Assembly (NCBI RefSeq): GCF_002933395.1
Contig: NZ_PKFN01000014.1
Location: 62,001 to 126,000 of the forward strand
Length of the DNA stretch: 64,000 bases
Direction of reading: 5' to 3'
DNA from: Yoonia maritima
GTDB lineage: Bacteria; Pseudomonadota; Alphaproteobacteria; Rhodobacterales; Rhodobacteraceae
Part shown: positions 56,304 to 64,000 of the stretch, one piece after another
How the letters are laid out: each line of letters starts with the position of its first letter
Position numbering within the stretch: the first letter of the stretch is position 1
Program-made: the position numbers and the translations under genes
The notes under the pieces: generated by a model
Seen by the model: only the letters and a program-made list of their open reading frames with translations
Database searches by the model: none
Told to the model about the DNA's origin: nothing

Positions 56304-57689
56304 TCAGACTTCGGCGCTGTGCTGTTGGTTTTCGCCTAAGGGTTGGCTGACGCGATCGCCGCTGTTGGGTAGAGAATCCCTGTTCCACACAACGTCAATA
56401 ACCGCCCCGCCATCACCAAGCCCTGCCCGGCGGCTGTTGGCGAACGTAAGCTGCGCGCCAGACCGTTCAAGCAATGTCTTAGCGATGAAGAGGCCGAGCC
56501 CCATACCTTTGTAGCCGGGGCGGTCGCTGAAATCGTCCGATTGCCGCCGTTCACGCACGTAGGGGTCACCGATACGTCCGATAACAGAACCCGGAAATCC
56601 GGGTCCGTCGTCGGAAATGCGGACTTTTATATCCGTGTCTGACCAATTGAGATCAACACAAACCTCGGCTTGGGCAAAATCCACGGCGTTTTGAATAAGG
56701 TTACGTAAACCATGAATAATCTCTGGGCGACGCGCAATTGTTGGTTGGGTTTGATCTGCTCCATTATCTGCGGTCAGATGAAATGTGACTTGCTTGCCCC
56801 GATCCATGTGCGGCTCAGCGGCTTCGTGTACGATGGCTTCGAGCGGGGCATGCCGGAGGTGCAGATCGTCTTTCCCGGCCCGCCCCATTGAGTGCAGGAT
56901 ATCGCGGCATCGGTTTGCTTGCTCTCGGATCAGGCTGGCGTCTTCGTATAGATCTGGATGATCGCCCAATTCTTCCATGAGTTCACTGCTAACCAATTTG
57001 ATCGTGGCAAGTGGCGTGCCAAGTTCGTGTGCTGCAGCAGCCACAACCCCGCCAAGATCGGTTAGCTTTTGTTCACGTGCGAGCGCCAATTGCGTTGCGA
57101 CCAATGCTTCGCGCATGGCGTGCATTTCGGTTGTGACCTGCCGCGCATAGATCGACAAGAAGACGATCCCGATGACAAGCGAAGCCCAAAACCCAAACTG
57201 AAAGATCGTGGGAAGCACAAGGGTTGTGCCATCTGACATAATGATTGGCAGGTGAAATTGGCTAATAATGCTGATCAGCCCAATCGCGGTCAGGCCAACG
57301 AACACGGTGCTACTGCGGTGTAGAACCGTTGCGGCGATTGTAACCGGCGCAAGGACAAGCATCGCAAAGGGGTTGTTCAACCCACCCGTGATAAACAGCA
57401 AAAGCGTAAGTTGGATGAGGTCAAATACAAGCCACAGTGATGCTTCGCGTTCGGAAAGCCGTTTGTTTTCAGGATATACAAAGCTTGCGATAAGGTTTGC
57501 GAGAACCGAAACGCCGACAAGGATAAGAGCGAACTCGAGTTCGATGTTTAACCCGTAAATCAGCGATGCCACGAGTATCGCACCTGCCTGCCCAAGTGTG
57601 GCAAACCATCGCAGCGTGGTCAGTGTACGTAAGCGTACCCAGTTGCTGCGTTGTTGATCTTGAAACATGGTGAATTCTGAAACAGACAT
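56304..57689 (-). CDS. regB: Redox-sensing histidine kinase RegB/PrrB/ActS
   Basis: A 461-residue kinase with six N-terminal membrane helices, a quinone-sensing loop GGLNNPF (residues 102-108), phosphorylated His221 in AAAAHELGTPLA, a cysteine 40 residues later (Cys261 in NRCRDIL, matching RegB Cys265 spacing), then the ATP-binding N, G1 (DDGPGFP) and G2 (GMGLGLF) boxes. It controls aerobic/anaerobic respiration genes with RegA. Start at 57689 (MSVSEFTMF) chosen over longer forms. It diverges from senC-regA, the usual layout. Confidence 0.93.
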   Translation of the reverse strand: MSVSEFTMFQDQQRSNWVRLRTLTTLRWFATLGQAGAILVASLIYGLNIELEFALILVGVSVLANLIASFVYPENKRLSEREASLWLVFDLIQLTLLLFITGGLNNPFAMLVLAPVTIAATVLHRSSTVFVGLTAIGLISIISQFHLPIIMSDGTTLVLPTIFQFGFWASLVIGIVFLSIYARQVTTEMHAMREALVATQLALAREQKLTDLGGVVAAAAHELGTPLATIKLVSSELMEELGDHPDLYEDASLIREQANRCRDILHSMGRAGKDDLHLRHAPLEAIVHEAAEPHMDRGKQVTFHLTADNGADQTQPTIARRPEIIHGLRNLIQNAVDFAQAEVCVDLNWSDTDIKVRISDDGPGFPGSVIGRIGDPYVRERRQSDDFSDRPGYKGMGLGLFIAKTLLERSGAQLTFANSRRAGLGDGGAVIDVVWNRDSLPNSGDRVSQPLGENQQHSAEV

Positions 57690-57778
57690 GTGATCGGGTA
57701 TCCCGTCCGGCAAGGTAACCCATTGATACGCAGCCCTGCATGAGGGTTCAATGCGACCGAATGGGAAAGAGGTTTGTG

Positions 57779-58372
57779 ATGTCGAAAATGATAGCGACGG
57801 TTGCCGGATGTACTGCACTGGTGGTTGTGGTCGGGACGTTTGCTGTTACGCAGCTTGCGACCCCACCCGATTGTGGGGTGGCGACGGGTGGCGACATTGG
57901 TGGCCCCTTCACCTTGGTCAGTGAAACCGGGGCGACGGTAACGGACATTGATATCATAAAAGAACCAACGTTAGTATATTTTGGTTATACATTTTGCCCC
58001 GACGTTTGCCCGTTGGACAGCGCGCGCAATGCGGCAGCTATTGATATTTTGGCCGAACATGGGATCAGCGCAACACCTGTCTTTATCTCAATCGACCCGC
58101 AGCGCGATACCGTTGATATCGTTCGTGACTATGCTGATAATTTCCACCCCAAGATGATCGGGCTTACCGGGACACCTGAACAGGTTTCCGCCGCTTCCAA
58201 AGCCTATCGGACGTTTTTTAAGAAAGAAGATGGCGACCCTGAATACTATCTCGTTCAGCATTCGACATCGACTTATCTGATGCTGCCAGATATTGGATTT
58301 ACAACATATTTTGGCCGAAGCGATAGCCCGGAGTACATCGCAGAGGTAGCCGCGTGCATTGTCACAGGTTGA
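57779..58372 (+). CDS. SCO/SenC/PrrC family copper chaperone
   Basis: A 197-residue membrane-anchored protein: one N-terminal helix (MIATVAGCTALVVVVGTFAV), then the SCO thioredoxin fold with the copper-binding FCPDVCPLD (CxxxC) and the conserved distal His in LVQHSTSTYL. It should deliver Cu to cytochrome oxidase CuA and, as SenC/PrrC, feed redox signals to RegB. The ATG at 57779 follows AGAGGTTTGTG. It precedes regA with 55 bases between them. Confidence 0.92.
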   Translation: MSKMIATVAGCTALVVVVGTFAVTQLATPPDCGVATGGDIGGPFTLVSETGATVTDIDIIKEPTLVYFGYTFCPDVCPLDSARNAAAIDILAEHGISATPVFISIDPQRDTVDIVRDYADNFHPKMIGLTGTPEQVSAASKAYRTFFKKEDGDPEYYLVQHSTSTYLMLPDIGFTTYFGRSDSPEYIAEVAACIVTG

Positions 58373-58427
58373 CGATAGGGCACATAAACCTACTATTCGT
58401 CTACGAACATGCGAGGAATGGACTAAA

Positions 58428-58976
58428 ATGACCGAGCCGTTGGACCTGGGTGACGACAAGAGCCTTCTTCTTGTTGATGATGACGAGGCGTTTCTACGTA
58501 GGCTTGCAAAAGCCATGGAAAAACGCGGCTTTGAGGTCGAAACAGCGGAATCTGTCGCAGCTGGTAAGGCAATCGCAACGGCACGTCCGCCGGCGTATGC
58601 GGTTGTTGATCTACGGTTAGAAGATGGAAACGGGTTGGATGTGGTCGAAGTTCTGCGCGCCAAGCGTCCTGAAAGCCGGATTGTTGTACTGACAGGGTAC
58701 GGGGCGATTGCAACAGCGGTTGCGGCGGTAAAAATCGGTGCGACCGATTACTTGGCAAAGCCTGCGGATGCGACTGACGTTACGAATGCGTTGCTCGCGG
58801 GTGGTGACACGCTACCGCCTCCTCCAGAAAACCCAATGAGCGCGGATCGCGTGCGTTGGGAACATATTCAGCGCGTATATGAACTGTGTGATCGCAACGT
58901 GTCAGAAACGGCGCGTCGTCTGTCGATGCATCGCCGGACGCTACAGCGGATTTTGGCAAAGCGCAGCCCGCGCTAG
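58428..58976 (+). CDS. regA: Response regulator RegA/PrrA/ActR
   Basis: A 182-residue DNA-binding regulator. Receiver acidic pair in LLVDDDEAF, phosphoacceptor Asp61 in VVDLRLEDGNGL, Thr in VLTGYGA and Lys in YLAKPADA. After a proline-rich linker (LPPPPENP) the Fis-like helix-turn-helix NVSETARRLSMHRRTLQRIL is almost invariant across alphaproteobacteria. Its end overlaps the LysR gene by four bases; no hvrA follows as in Rhodobacter capsulatus. Confidence 0.95.
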   Translation: MTEPLDLGDDKSLLLVDDDEAFLRRLAKAMEKRGFEVETAESVAAGKAIATARPPAYAVVDLRLEDGNGLDVVEVLRAKRPESRIVVLTGYGAIATAVAAVKIGATDYLAKPADATDVTNALLAGGDTLPPPPENPMSADRVRWEHIQRVYELCDRNVSETARRLSMHRRTLQRILAKRSPR

Positions 58977-59830
58977 ATCGTTTTCAGAAGCCATGATTTC
59001 AAGATTTTGACTCGATTAGACAGGACGCCGGGATAGTGGGTTATGTAATACCCTAATCCTTCGGGTTGCGTTTGCGATAGCGCAACGAGTCGCCCAGCGT
59101 TTATGTCATCCGCGACCAAGGCGCTGGATGCGACAGTGATACCACCACCTGATCGAACGGCTGACAGCGCCATACCAAGCGTGGTCACGTTAAACGTCTT
59201 TTGGGTTTCTTTTACCATCCCGGCTTCGGTGACCCATTTGCGCGCTTCGTGGTGGTCATTTTCGAAAAACCACGGAACGTCGGAACACCTAAGTTTGTCG
59301 GGTTCGACCACACCTGGTGCTGCGACTACTGTGTAATCTGCGGCCAACAGGTGTGTTGTTTCAAGCCCAGCCCATTTTCCATCGCCATAGCGCACGCCCA
59401 AGTCAAACCCGTCACGCCGCAGATCCACGAGCTTGTTACTGGGTACAATCGACAAGGCGATTTCCGGGTATTTCGCCCAGAATTGCGATATGCGCGGCAT
59501 AAGCCAGTTTTCCGCGAAATTGTGGGTCACGGTAACGGACAATGGACGCGTTTCGGCATCGTCACGTACTGATTTTACGCCGGATATGATTTGTCCGAAC
59601 CCATCAGAGAGCGTATCCGCCAACCGCACGCCTGCGTCGGTTAGAGCAACGCCGCGACCCTGACGCACCAGCAAAGTGGTGCCTAATTCAGCCTCGACCG
59701 CACGCACATGTTGCGCGATTGCAGCATGTGTCACGTTCAGTTCGCGCGCTGCCTGTGAAAATGATCCGGCTCGGGCAGCGCATTCGAATGCCCGCAATGC
59801 CGAAAGGGATGGGATTTCACGCCAATCCAT
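58973..59830 (-). CDS. LysR-family transcriptional regulator (GcvA-like)
   Basis: A 285-residue regulator. The N-terminal helix-turn-helix PSLSALRAFECAARAGSFSQ, then AARELNVTHAAIAQHVRAVE and GTTLLVRQGRGVALTDAG, is of the GcvA/AmpR-like group; the rest is the ligand-binding domain with unknown effector. The ATG at 59830 (MDWREIPSL) is preferred to a TTG at 59842. It diverges from a 53-residue ORF across 96 bases that hold two palindromes, likely its operator. Confidence 0.9.
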   Translation of the reverse strand: MDWREIPSLSALRAFECAARAGSFSQAARELNVTHAAIAQHVRAVEAELGTTLLVRQGRGVALTDAGVRLADTLSDGFGQIISGVKSVRDDAETRPLSVTVTHNFAENWLMPRISQFWAKYPEIALSIVPSNKLVDLRRDGFDLGVRYGDGKWAGLETTHLLAADYTVVAAPGVVEPDKLRCSDVPWFFENDHHEARKWVTEAGMVKETQKTFNVTTLGMALSAVRSGGGITVASSALVADDINAGRLVALSQTQPEGLGYYITHYPGVLSNRVKILKSWLLKTI

Positions 59831-59867
59831 ATGAAAGCTCAACTAACATAATGAAAATCTTACAGAG

Positions 59868-59909
59868 TCGCTTGAGCGAAGCAATCCTTTTATTTGTTGA
59901 TCATCAACA
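59868..59909. promoter_or_regulatory. Two palindromes between the LysR gene and the small ORF
   Basis: TCGCTTGAGCGA (59868-59879, five-base arms) and TGTTGATCATCAACA (59895-59909, seven-base arms around one C). LysR regulators commonly bind short dyads in the spacer between their own gene and a divergent target. The second dyad ends 17 bases before the ATG at 59927. Confidence 0.45.
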
Positions 59910-59926
59910 TAGAGAAAGGAATAGTC

Positions 59927-60088
59927 ATGCTAACAATATTCGCCAATAGCTTTTTGACCGCCACCCGTAACGAAAAGTGGGAATCACCGGATCACTGGTC
60001 ACACGATGGACGCAAATTAAAGGGTTACGAAGCTGAACGAAAAGAAGCTGAACGCCGTCAGCGTGCTAAACGTGGTGGTGTAAATTGA
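59927..60088 (+). CDS. Small charged protein of 53 residues, unknown
   Basis: Starts MLTIFANSFLTATRNEKWES with GAAAGGAATAGTC upstream, a good ribosome site, and ends in a lysine/arginine/glutamate helix (EAERKEAERRQRAKRGG) that would be a charged amphipathic helix. No signal or membrane segment. It is divergent from a LysR gene and downstream of a dyad, so probably regulated by it. I cannot assign a function. Confidence 0.55.
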   Translation: MLTIFANSFLTATRNEKWESPDHWSHDGRKLKGYEAERKEAERRQRAKRGGVN

Positions 60089-60261
60089 AGATTGTACCAC
60101 AGCTAGGGGCGCGCCTTTTCTGAAGAGCCCGCCCCTGCGATCTTATGCTGCATCGATAGCAAAAACTTTTGCCTTTACGGTTGGTATGGACGGTTGCCTA
60201 CACTACATCAGCAATAGACTGGGGCGGCGGTCATTTGATCCGATCGAAAAGGAAAACGATC

Positions 60262-60687
60262 ATGAAGAGTATTACAGTTGCAGCGGCGCTTGTCGCATGC
60301 GCATCGGCTGCGTCAGCCGAAGGCGATGTTGCAGCAGGTGAAGAACAGTTCAACCGTCAATGCGTCGCATGTCATGTTGTTCGCAATGATAACGGTGAAG
60401 TATTGGCTGGCCGTACTGCGCGTACCGGGCCAAACCTATACGGAATCGAAGGGCGTGTTCTGGGTTCTGCTGATGGGTTTCGCTATGGTGACGCTATTGT
60501 TGATCTAGGCGCGACCGGCGCGACTTGGGACGAAAGCACTTTTGTTGCCTATGTTCAAAACCCAACTGGGTATCTACGTGAAGCATTGGATGACCGTCGT
60601 GCGCGGGGCAAGATGGCGTATCAGGTACGCGACCCACAGCAAGCTGCAGATATATACGCGTTTTTGGCAACTGTTGGTGTCGAGTAA
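60262..60687 (+). CDS. Class I c-type cytochrome (cytochrome c2-like)
   Basis: A 141-residue periplasmic electron carrier. Signal peptide MKSITVAAALVACASAASA, heme motif CVACH (Cys34, Cys37, His38), GPNLYGIEGR near residue 57 and the axial Met118 in RGKMAYQV. It resembles cytochrome c2/c550 that carries electrons to oxidases; regulation by the nearby RegBA is plausible but not shown. Ribosome site AAAAGGAAAACGATC. The region 60089-60261 holds no other gene. Confidence 0.92.
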   Translation: MKSITVAAALVACASAASAEGDVAAGEEQFNRQCVACHVVRNDNGEVLAGRTARTGPNLYGIEGRVLGSADGFRYGDAIVDLGATGATWDESTFVAYVQNPTGYLREALDDRRARGKMAYQVRDPQQAADIYAFLATVGVE

Positions 60688-60811
60688 TCCATGAACTAAA
60701 TTTATGGGCGCCCGGCTTAAATCGGGCGGCCGCTGTATCAGAAATGACTTTGTTTCTGGACATCAAATCATCGCCTCTTGAACCCGCTTGAAAACGGTGA
60801 AACCATTGGGG

Positions 60812-62611
60812 ATGGAACATTACATCAAATCTTGGGCCGAAGTTGCCCCCCGTTTGGTCGCCGTCGCCGCAGGGCGCGCGCATGCTGATCTAGTCATTCG
60901 TGGCGGTAAATTGGTGAATGTCCAATCCCGCGAAATTTTGGATGGCTGGCAGGTTGCTGTGGCCGATGGGCGCTTTGCCTATGTTGGGCCAGACGCCAGC
61001 CATTGTATCGGTCCTGATACACAGGTGATCGACGCCGAAGGCCGTTATCTGATTCCCGGTCTGTGCGATGGCCACATGCATATCGAAAGCGGCATGCTAA
61101 CCCCTGCTGAATTTGCAGCAGCAGTTATTCCGCACGGCACAACGACCATGTTCACCGATCCACATGAGATCGCGAATGTGCTTGGACTGCGCGGTGTGCG
61201 TATGATGCATGACGAAGCATTGATGCAGCCAGTGAATATCTACACGCAGATGCCGTCTTGTGCGCCCTCTGCCCCCGGTCTTGAAACCACAGGGTTTGAG
61301 ATTTCCGCCGACGATGTGGCCGAGGCCATGTCGTGGCCCGGCATTATTGGTCTGGGTGAGATGATGAATTTCCCCGGTGTGATTAACGGCGACCCCCAGA
61401 TGTTGGCGGAGATGGCAGCGACAATGAACGCGGGAAAAACCGTTGGTGGCCATTATGCGAGTCCTGACAAAGGTAATGCATTTGCGGCCTATGTTGCGGG
61501 CGGTGCGGCAGACGATCACGAAGGCACAGCCGAGGCTGACGCGATTGCACGTGTCCGTTTGGGTATGAAGTCGATGATGCGACTTGGCTCTGCTTGGTAT
61601 GATGTCGAAAGTCAGATTACAGCGATCACTGAAAAGGGGCTTGATCCGCGCAACTTTATCCTTTGCACAGATGATTGCCATTCGGGGACGTTGGTGAATG
61701 ATGGTCATATGAACCGCGTTGTCCGCCATGCAATTGATTGCGGATGTGACCCGCTGATCGCGCTGCAAATGGCGACGATCAATACGGCCACTCATTTCGG
61801 GCTAGAGCGCGAATTGGGATCAATCGCGCCCGGTCGTCTGGCTGATGTGATTTTGACGTCTGATTTGAAAACCTTGCCAATCGAGCATGTGATTGCCCGT
61901 GGTCAGACCGTTGCGATGGATGGCAAGATTACCGTGGATTGCCCGCATTACGATTGGCCCGCTGATGCACGCCAAACCGTGAATATGGGCAAGGCGCTGG
62001 GCGATGATGATTTCGCGATCCACGCGCCTGAGGGCGCGAATAGCGTTAAGGTCAAGGTGATCGGCGTTGTCGAAAATCAAGCTCCAACCGAAGCGCTGAC
62101 TGCCGAACTTCCTGTTGTTGACGGGGTGGTCGAAGGCGAAGGTGATACCTATCAGATTGCATTGGTTGAGCGGCATCAGGGTACGGGTAAGGTCGTGAAT
62201 GGCTTTGTTTCGGGCTTTGGATACACTGGCAAAATGGCGATGGCATCGACCGTGGCGCACGACAGCCACCACATGATTGTTGTGGGGACAGACCGTGAAA
62301 ACATGGCCGCCGCTGCAAACCGTTTGGGCGAAGTCGGCGGTGGTGTGACTGTTTGGAAAGACGGCAAAGAACTGGCGTTGGTGGAATTACCTATTGCCGG
62401 ATTGATGTCAGATAGTCCGGCAATCGACGTTGCGCGCAAGGCCGATGAAATGGTCGCCGCAATGGAGGCGTGCGGTTGTACCCTAAATAATGCCTATATG
62501 CAGCATTCGCTTTTGGCGCTTGTTGTCATCCCCTCGTTGCGGATCTCTGATCTGGGATTGGTGGATGTAGAGAAATTTGAGTTAACAGAACTGTTTGAGG
62601 ACGACCTATGA
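60812..62611 (+). CDS. ade: Adenine deaminase
   Basis: A 599-residue amidohydrolase turning adenine into hypoxanthine in purine salvage. Metal site CDGHMHIESGML, DPHEIANVLG, LGEMMNFPGVI, and CTDDCHSGTLVNDGHMN are the family motifs. ATG at 60812 (MEHYIKSWAEV); TTG codons at 60788 and 60806 are alternatives. It overlaps amn by four bases (ATGA), forming an adenine/AMP salvage pair. Confidence 0.93.
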   Translation: MEHYIKSWAEVAPRLVAVAAGRAHADLVIRGGKLVNVQSREILDGWQVAVADGRFAYVGPDASHCIGPDTQVIDAEGRYLIPGLCDGHMHIESGMLTPAEFAAAVIPHGTTTMFTDPHEIANVLGLRGVRMMHDEALMQPVNIYTQMPSCAPSAPGLETTGFEISADDVAEAMSWPGIIGLGEMMNFPGVINGDPQMLAEMAATMNAGKTVGGHYASPDKGNAFAAYVAGGAADDHEGTAEADAIARVRLGMKSMMRLGSAWYDVESQITAITEKGLDPRNFILCTDDCHSGTLVNDGHMNRVVRHAIDCGCDPLIALQMATINTATHFGLERELGSIAPGRLADVILTSDLKTLPIEHVIARGQTVAMDGKITVDCPHYDWPADARQTVNMGKALGDDDFAIHAPEGANSVKVKVIGVVENQAPTEALTAELPVVDGVVEGEGDTYQIALVERHQGTGKVVNGFVSGFGYTGKMAMASTVAHDSHHMIVVGTDRENMAAAANRLGEVGGGVTVWKDGKELALVELPIAGLMSDSPAIDVARKADEMVAAMEACGCTLNNAYMQHSLLALVVIPSLRISDLGLVDVEKFELTELFEDDL

Positions 62612-64000
62612 ATGATGAACAACAGGTCATTATCTGGACACCCGATGTGCCCGGACATGAAGCATTTACCGACGCAAAAGCCGCAGTAAAGCGGCTACAA
62701 GAAATTTACGACACGGCAGTTACGTTTCTATCAAAAAGCTTTCAAGATGCTTTGGAACACGGTCAGCCAGAGGCACGTGTGCGTGCGTTTTATCCCGAAA
62801 TCCGTCTTACAACGACGACCCATGCTAAGATGGATAGCCGTCTATCGTTTGGTCATGTGGCTGAACCCGGAACTTACTCTACCACAGTTACCCGCCCCGA
62901 TCTGTTTGAGGCCTATCTTGAACAGCAAATCCAACTGTTGTTGAACAGCCACGGCGTGCCTGTTGTCATCGGCGCGTCGGACACGGTTATGCCGGTGCAT
63001 TTTGCTGCGGCGAATGATCCAGCACTGACTGTTCCCCAAGATGGGTCGATGGATTTTAACCTGCGTGACAATTTCGATGTGCCTGACCTTAGCACCACGC
63101 ATGATGCCATCGTGAACGGTGAAGGTTTCGCATATCCTGACGGTGCGCGCCCGCTTGCCCCGTTTACCGCGCAGCGCGTGGATTATTCATTGGCGCGTCT
63201 TTCGCACTATACCGCGACTGCTGCTGAACATTTTCAAAACCACATCTTATTCACGAACTATCAGTTCTACGTCGAAGAATTCGAAAGCTATGCGCGCCAG
63301 ATGCTGGCAGACCCGCAAAGTGGCTATACGAGTTTTGTCAGTACTGGGAATGTTGAAATCACGGAATCAGATGCGCCCCTGCCCGTTCCTGCGAAACTTC
63401 CCCAGATGCCAACGTATCATCTGAAACGGGCGAACGGCAGCGGGATCACTTTGGTGAACATCGGTGTCGGGCCTTCGAACGCTAAAACGGCCACGGACCA
63501 CATCGCGGTTCTGCGCCCACATGCATGGTTGATGGTTGGTCACTGCGCTGGGCTACGCAATTCGCAACGATTGGGTGATTTTGTTCTGGCGCACGCGTAC
63601 CTACGTGAAGATCACGTGTTGGACGATGATCTTCCGGTTTGGGTGCCGATTCCTGCGCTGGCCGAAATTCAGATCGCGCTGGAAACAGCTGTTGCTGATG
63701 TGACCAAGCTTGAAGGTTATGAGCTAAAGCGGATCATGCGGACGGGTACTGTCGCAACCATTGATAACAGGAACTGGGAACTACGCGATCAATCGGGGCC
63801 AGTTCAGCGGTTGTCCCAATCGCGTGCTGTCGCACTAGATATGGAAAGCGCGACGATTGCCGCGAATGGTTTCCGATTCCGTGTACCCTATGGGACCTTG
63901 TTATGCGTCAGTGATAAACCGCTTCATGGAGAGCTGAAATTGCCCGGAATGGCATCAGAATTCTATAAAACACAGGTCGCTGCGCACTTGATGATTGGAA
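62608..64000 (+). CDS. amn: AMP nucleosidase, C-terminal end missing
   Basis: The first 464 codons, open to the right edge, of an enzyme that splits AMP to adenine and ribose 5-phosphate. Residues 1-~170 are the Amn N-terminal regulatory domain (FYPEIRLTTTTHAKMDSRLS); the catalytic phosphorylase-like domain starts near 285 with LVNIGVGPSNAKTATDHIAV, then MVGHCAGLRNSQRLGDFVLA and LDMESATIAANGFRFRVPYG. Adenine made here is the substrate of the upstream ade product. Family length suggests about 25 residues are missing. Confidence 0.93.
   Translation, partial: MNDEQQVIIWTPDVPGHEAFTDAKAAVKRLQEIYDTAVTFLSKSFQDALEHGQPEARVRAFYPEIRLTTTTHAKMDSRLSFGHVAEPGTYSTTVTRPDLFEAYLEQQIQLLLNSHGVPVVIGASDTVMPVHFAAANDPALTVPQDGSMDFNLRDNFDVPDLSTTHDAIVNGEGFAYPDGARPLAPFTAQRVDYSLARLSHYTATAAEHFQNHILFTNYQFYVEEFESYARQMLADPQSGYTSFVSTGNVEITESDAPLPVPAKLPQMPTYHLKRANGSGITLVNIGVGPSNAKTATDHIAVLRPHAWLMVGHCAGLRNSQRLGDFVLAHAYLREDHVLDDDLPVWVPIPALAEIQIALETAVADVTKLEGYELKRIMRTGTVATIDNRNWELRDQSGPVQRLSQSRAVALDMESATIAANGFRFRVPYGTLLCVSDKPLHGELKLPGMASEFYKTQVAAHLMIG

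Noticed and set aside
57752..57757. TGCGAC half-site resembling a RegA recognition element between regB and senC
   Set aside because: A single six-base half-site is too common to call; no second half is visible at proper spacing.
60709..60728. CGCCCG/CGGGCG hairpin after the cytochrome c gene
   Set aside because: A six-base stem without a following T-tract; may slow RNA decay but I cannot call it a terminator.
1..64000. Search for insertion sequences, prophage genes, CRISPR repeats, toxin-antitoxin pairs, rRNA and tRNA genes
   Set aside because: None seen by eye; short intergenic spaces leave little room, but a tRNA covariance search would be needed to be certain.

Overview
The window looks like the origin-proximal part of the chromosome of an alphaproteobacterium, most likely a marine Rhodobacteraceae (Roseobacter group). 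The evidence is the gene order grpE-hrcA-rph-rdgB-hemW-parB-parA-rsmG-mnmG-mnmE-rho-hemJ, then a 397-base non-coding gap, then maf-aroE-coaE-dnaQ-secB. A RegB/SenC/RegA redox regulatory locus and a tsaE-amgK-murU-addB-addA-trxA block point the same way. Base composition is moderate in GC, coding density is very high, and many neighbours overlap by 1 to 14 bases. I see no insertion sequence, phage, integrase, CRISPR array, rRNA or tRNA gene.

Layout. Positions 1-1552 hold three small exported envelope proteins: a partial L,D-transpeptidase, a CAP-domain lipoprotein and a lipoprotein L,D-transpeptidase. Positions 1642-9837 form one tight leftward run of seven genes: hslO, a CoA-type NUDIX hydrolase, cca, a LysE exporter, two ABC exporters and an RNA m5U methyltransferase. 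Positions 9914-21856 are mixed metabolism and repair: a NUDIX protein, a membrane protein, argG with an SCP2 protein, a class IV aminotransferase with a sulfotransferase-like protein, msrA, ribokinase, malic enzyme, mutS and a DMT transporter. Positions 22026-33573 are the left origin flank, carrying heat-shock control, RNA and nucleotide housekeeping, the ParA/ParB partition genes, tRNA-U34 modification, Rho and HemJ.

Positions 33574-33970 are the best candidate for the chromosomal replication origin. The gap has AT-rich stretches, one perfect DnaA box touching the maf start codon, several degenerate boxes and three GANTC sites. Two perfect 16-base parS palindromes lie in rsmG and at the start of mnmG, and a one-mismatch copy lies at the end of the DMT transporter gene. 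Genes on both sides of the gap read away from it, and the G/C bias of the plus strand appears to change sign across it.

Positions 33971-47000 hold maf, aroE, coaE, dnaQ, secB, fxsA, a Tim44-like protein, an MltA-like transglycosylase, an Smr protein, an MFS transporter, and hslU and hslV separated by two unrelated genes, followed by a capsule-like protein and trxA. Positions 46229-54590 are addA-addB-murU-amgK-tsaE, linking recombination repair, cell-wall sugar recycling and tRNA t6A synthesis. Positions 54632-60687 are signalling and respiration: a PAS protein, regB, senC, regA, a LysR regulator facing a 53-residue ORF, and a cytochrome c. Positions 60812-64000 are purine salvage: ade and a partial amn.

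I did not find a convincingly new multigene system. The most rewarding features are the origin and parS arrangement, the interrupted hslVU pair, the signal-less MltA lying in frame behind a Tim44-like gene, and the palindrome between the LysR gene and the small ORF.
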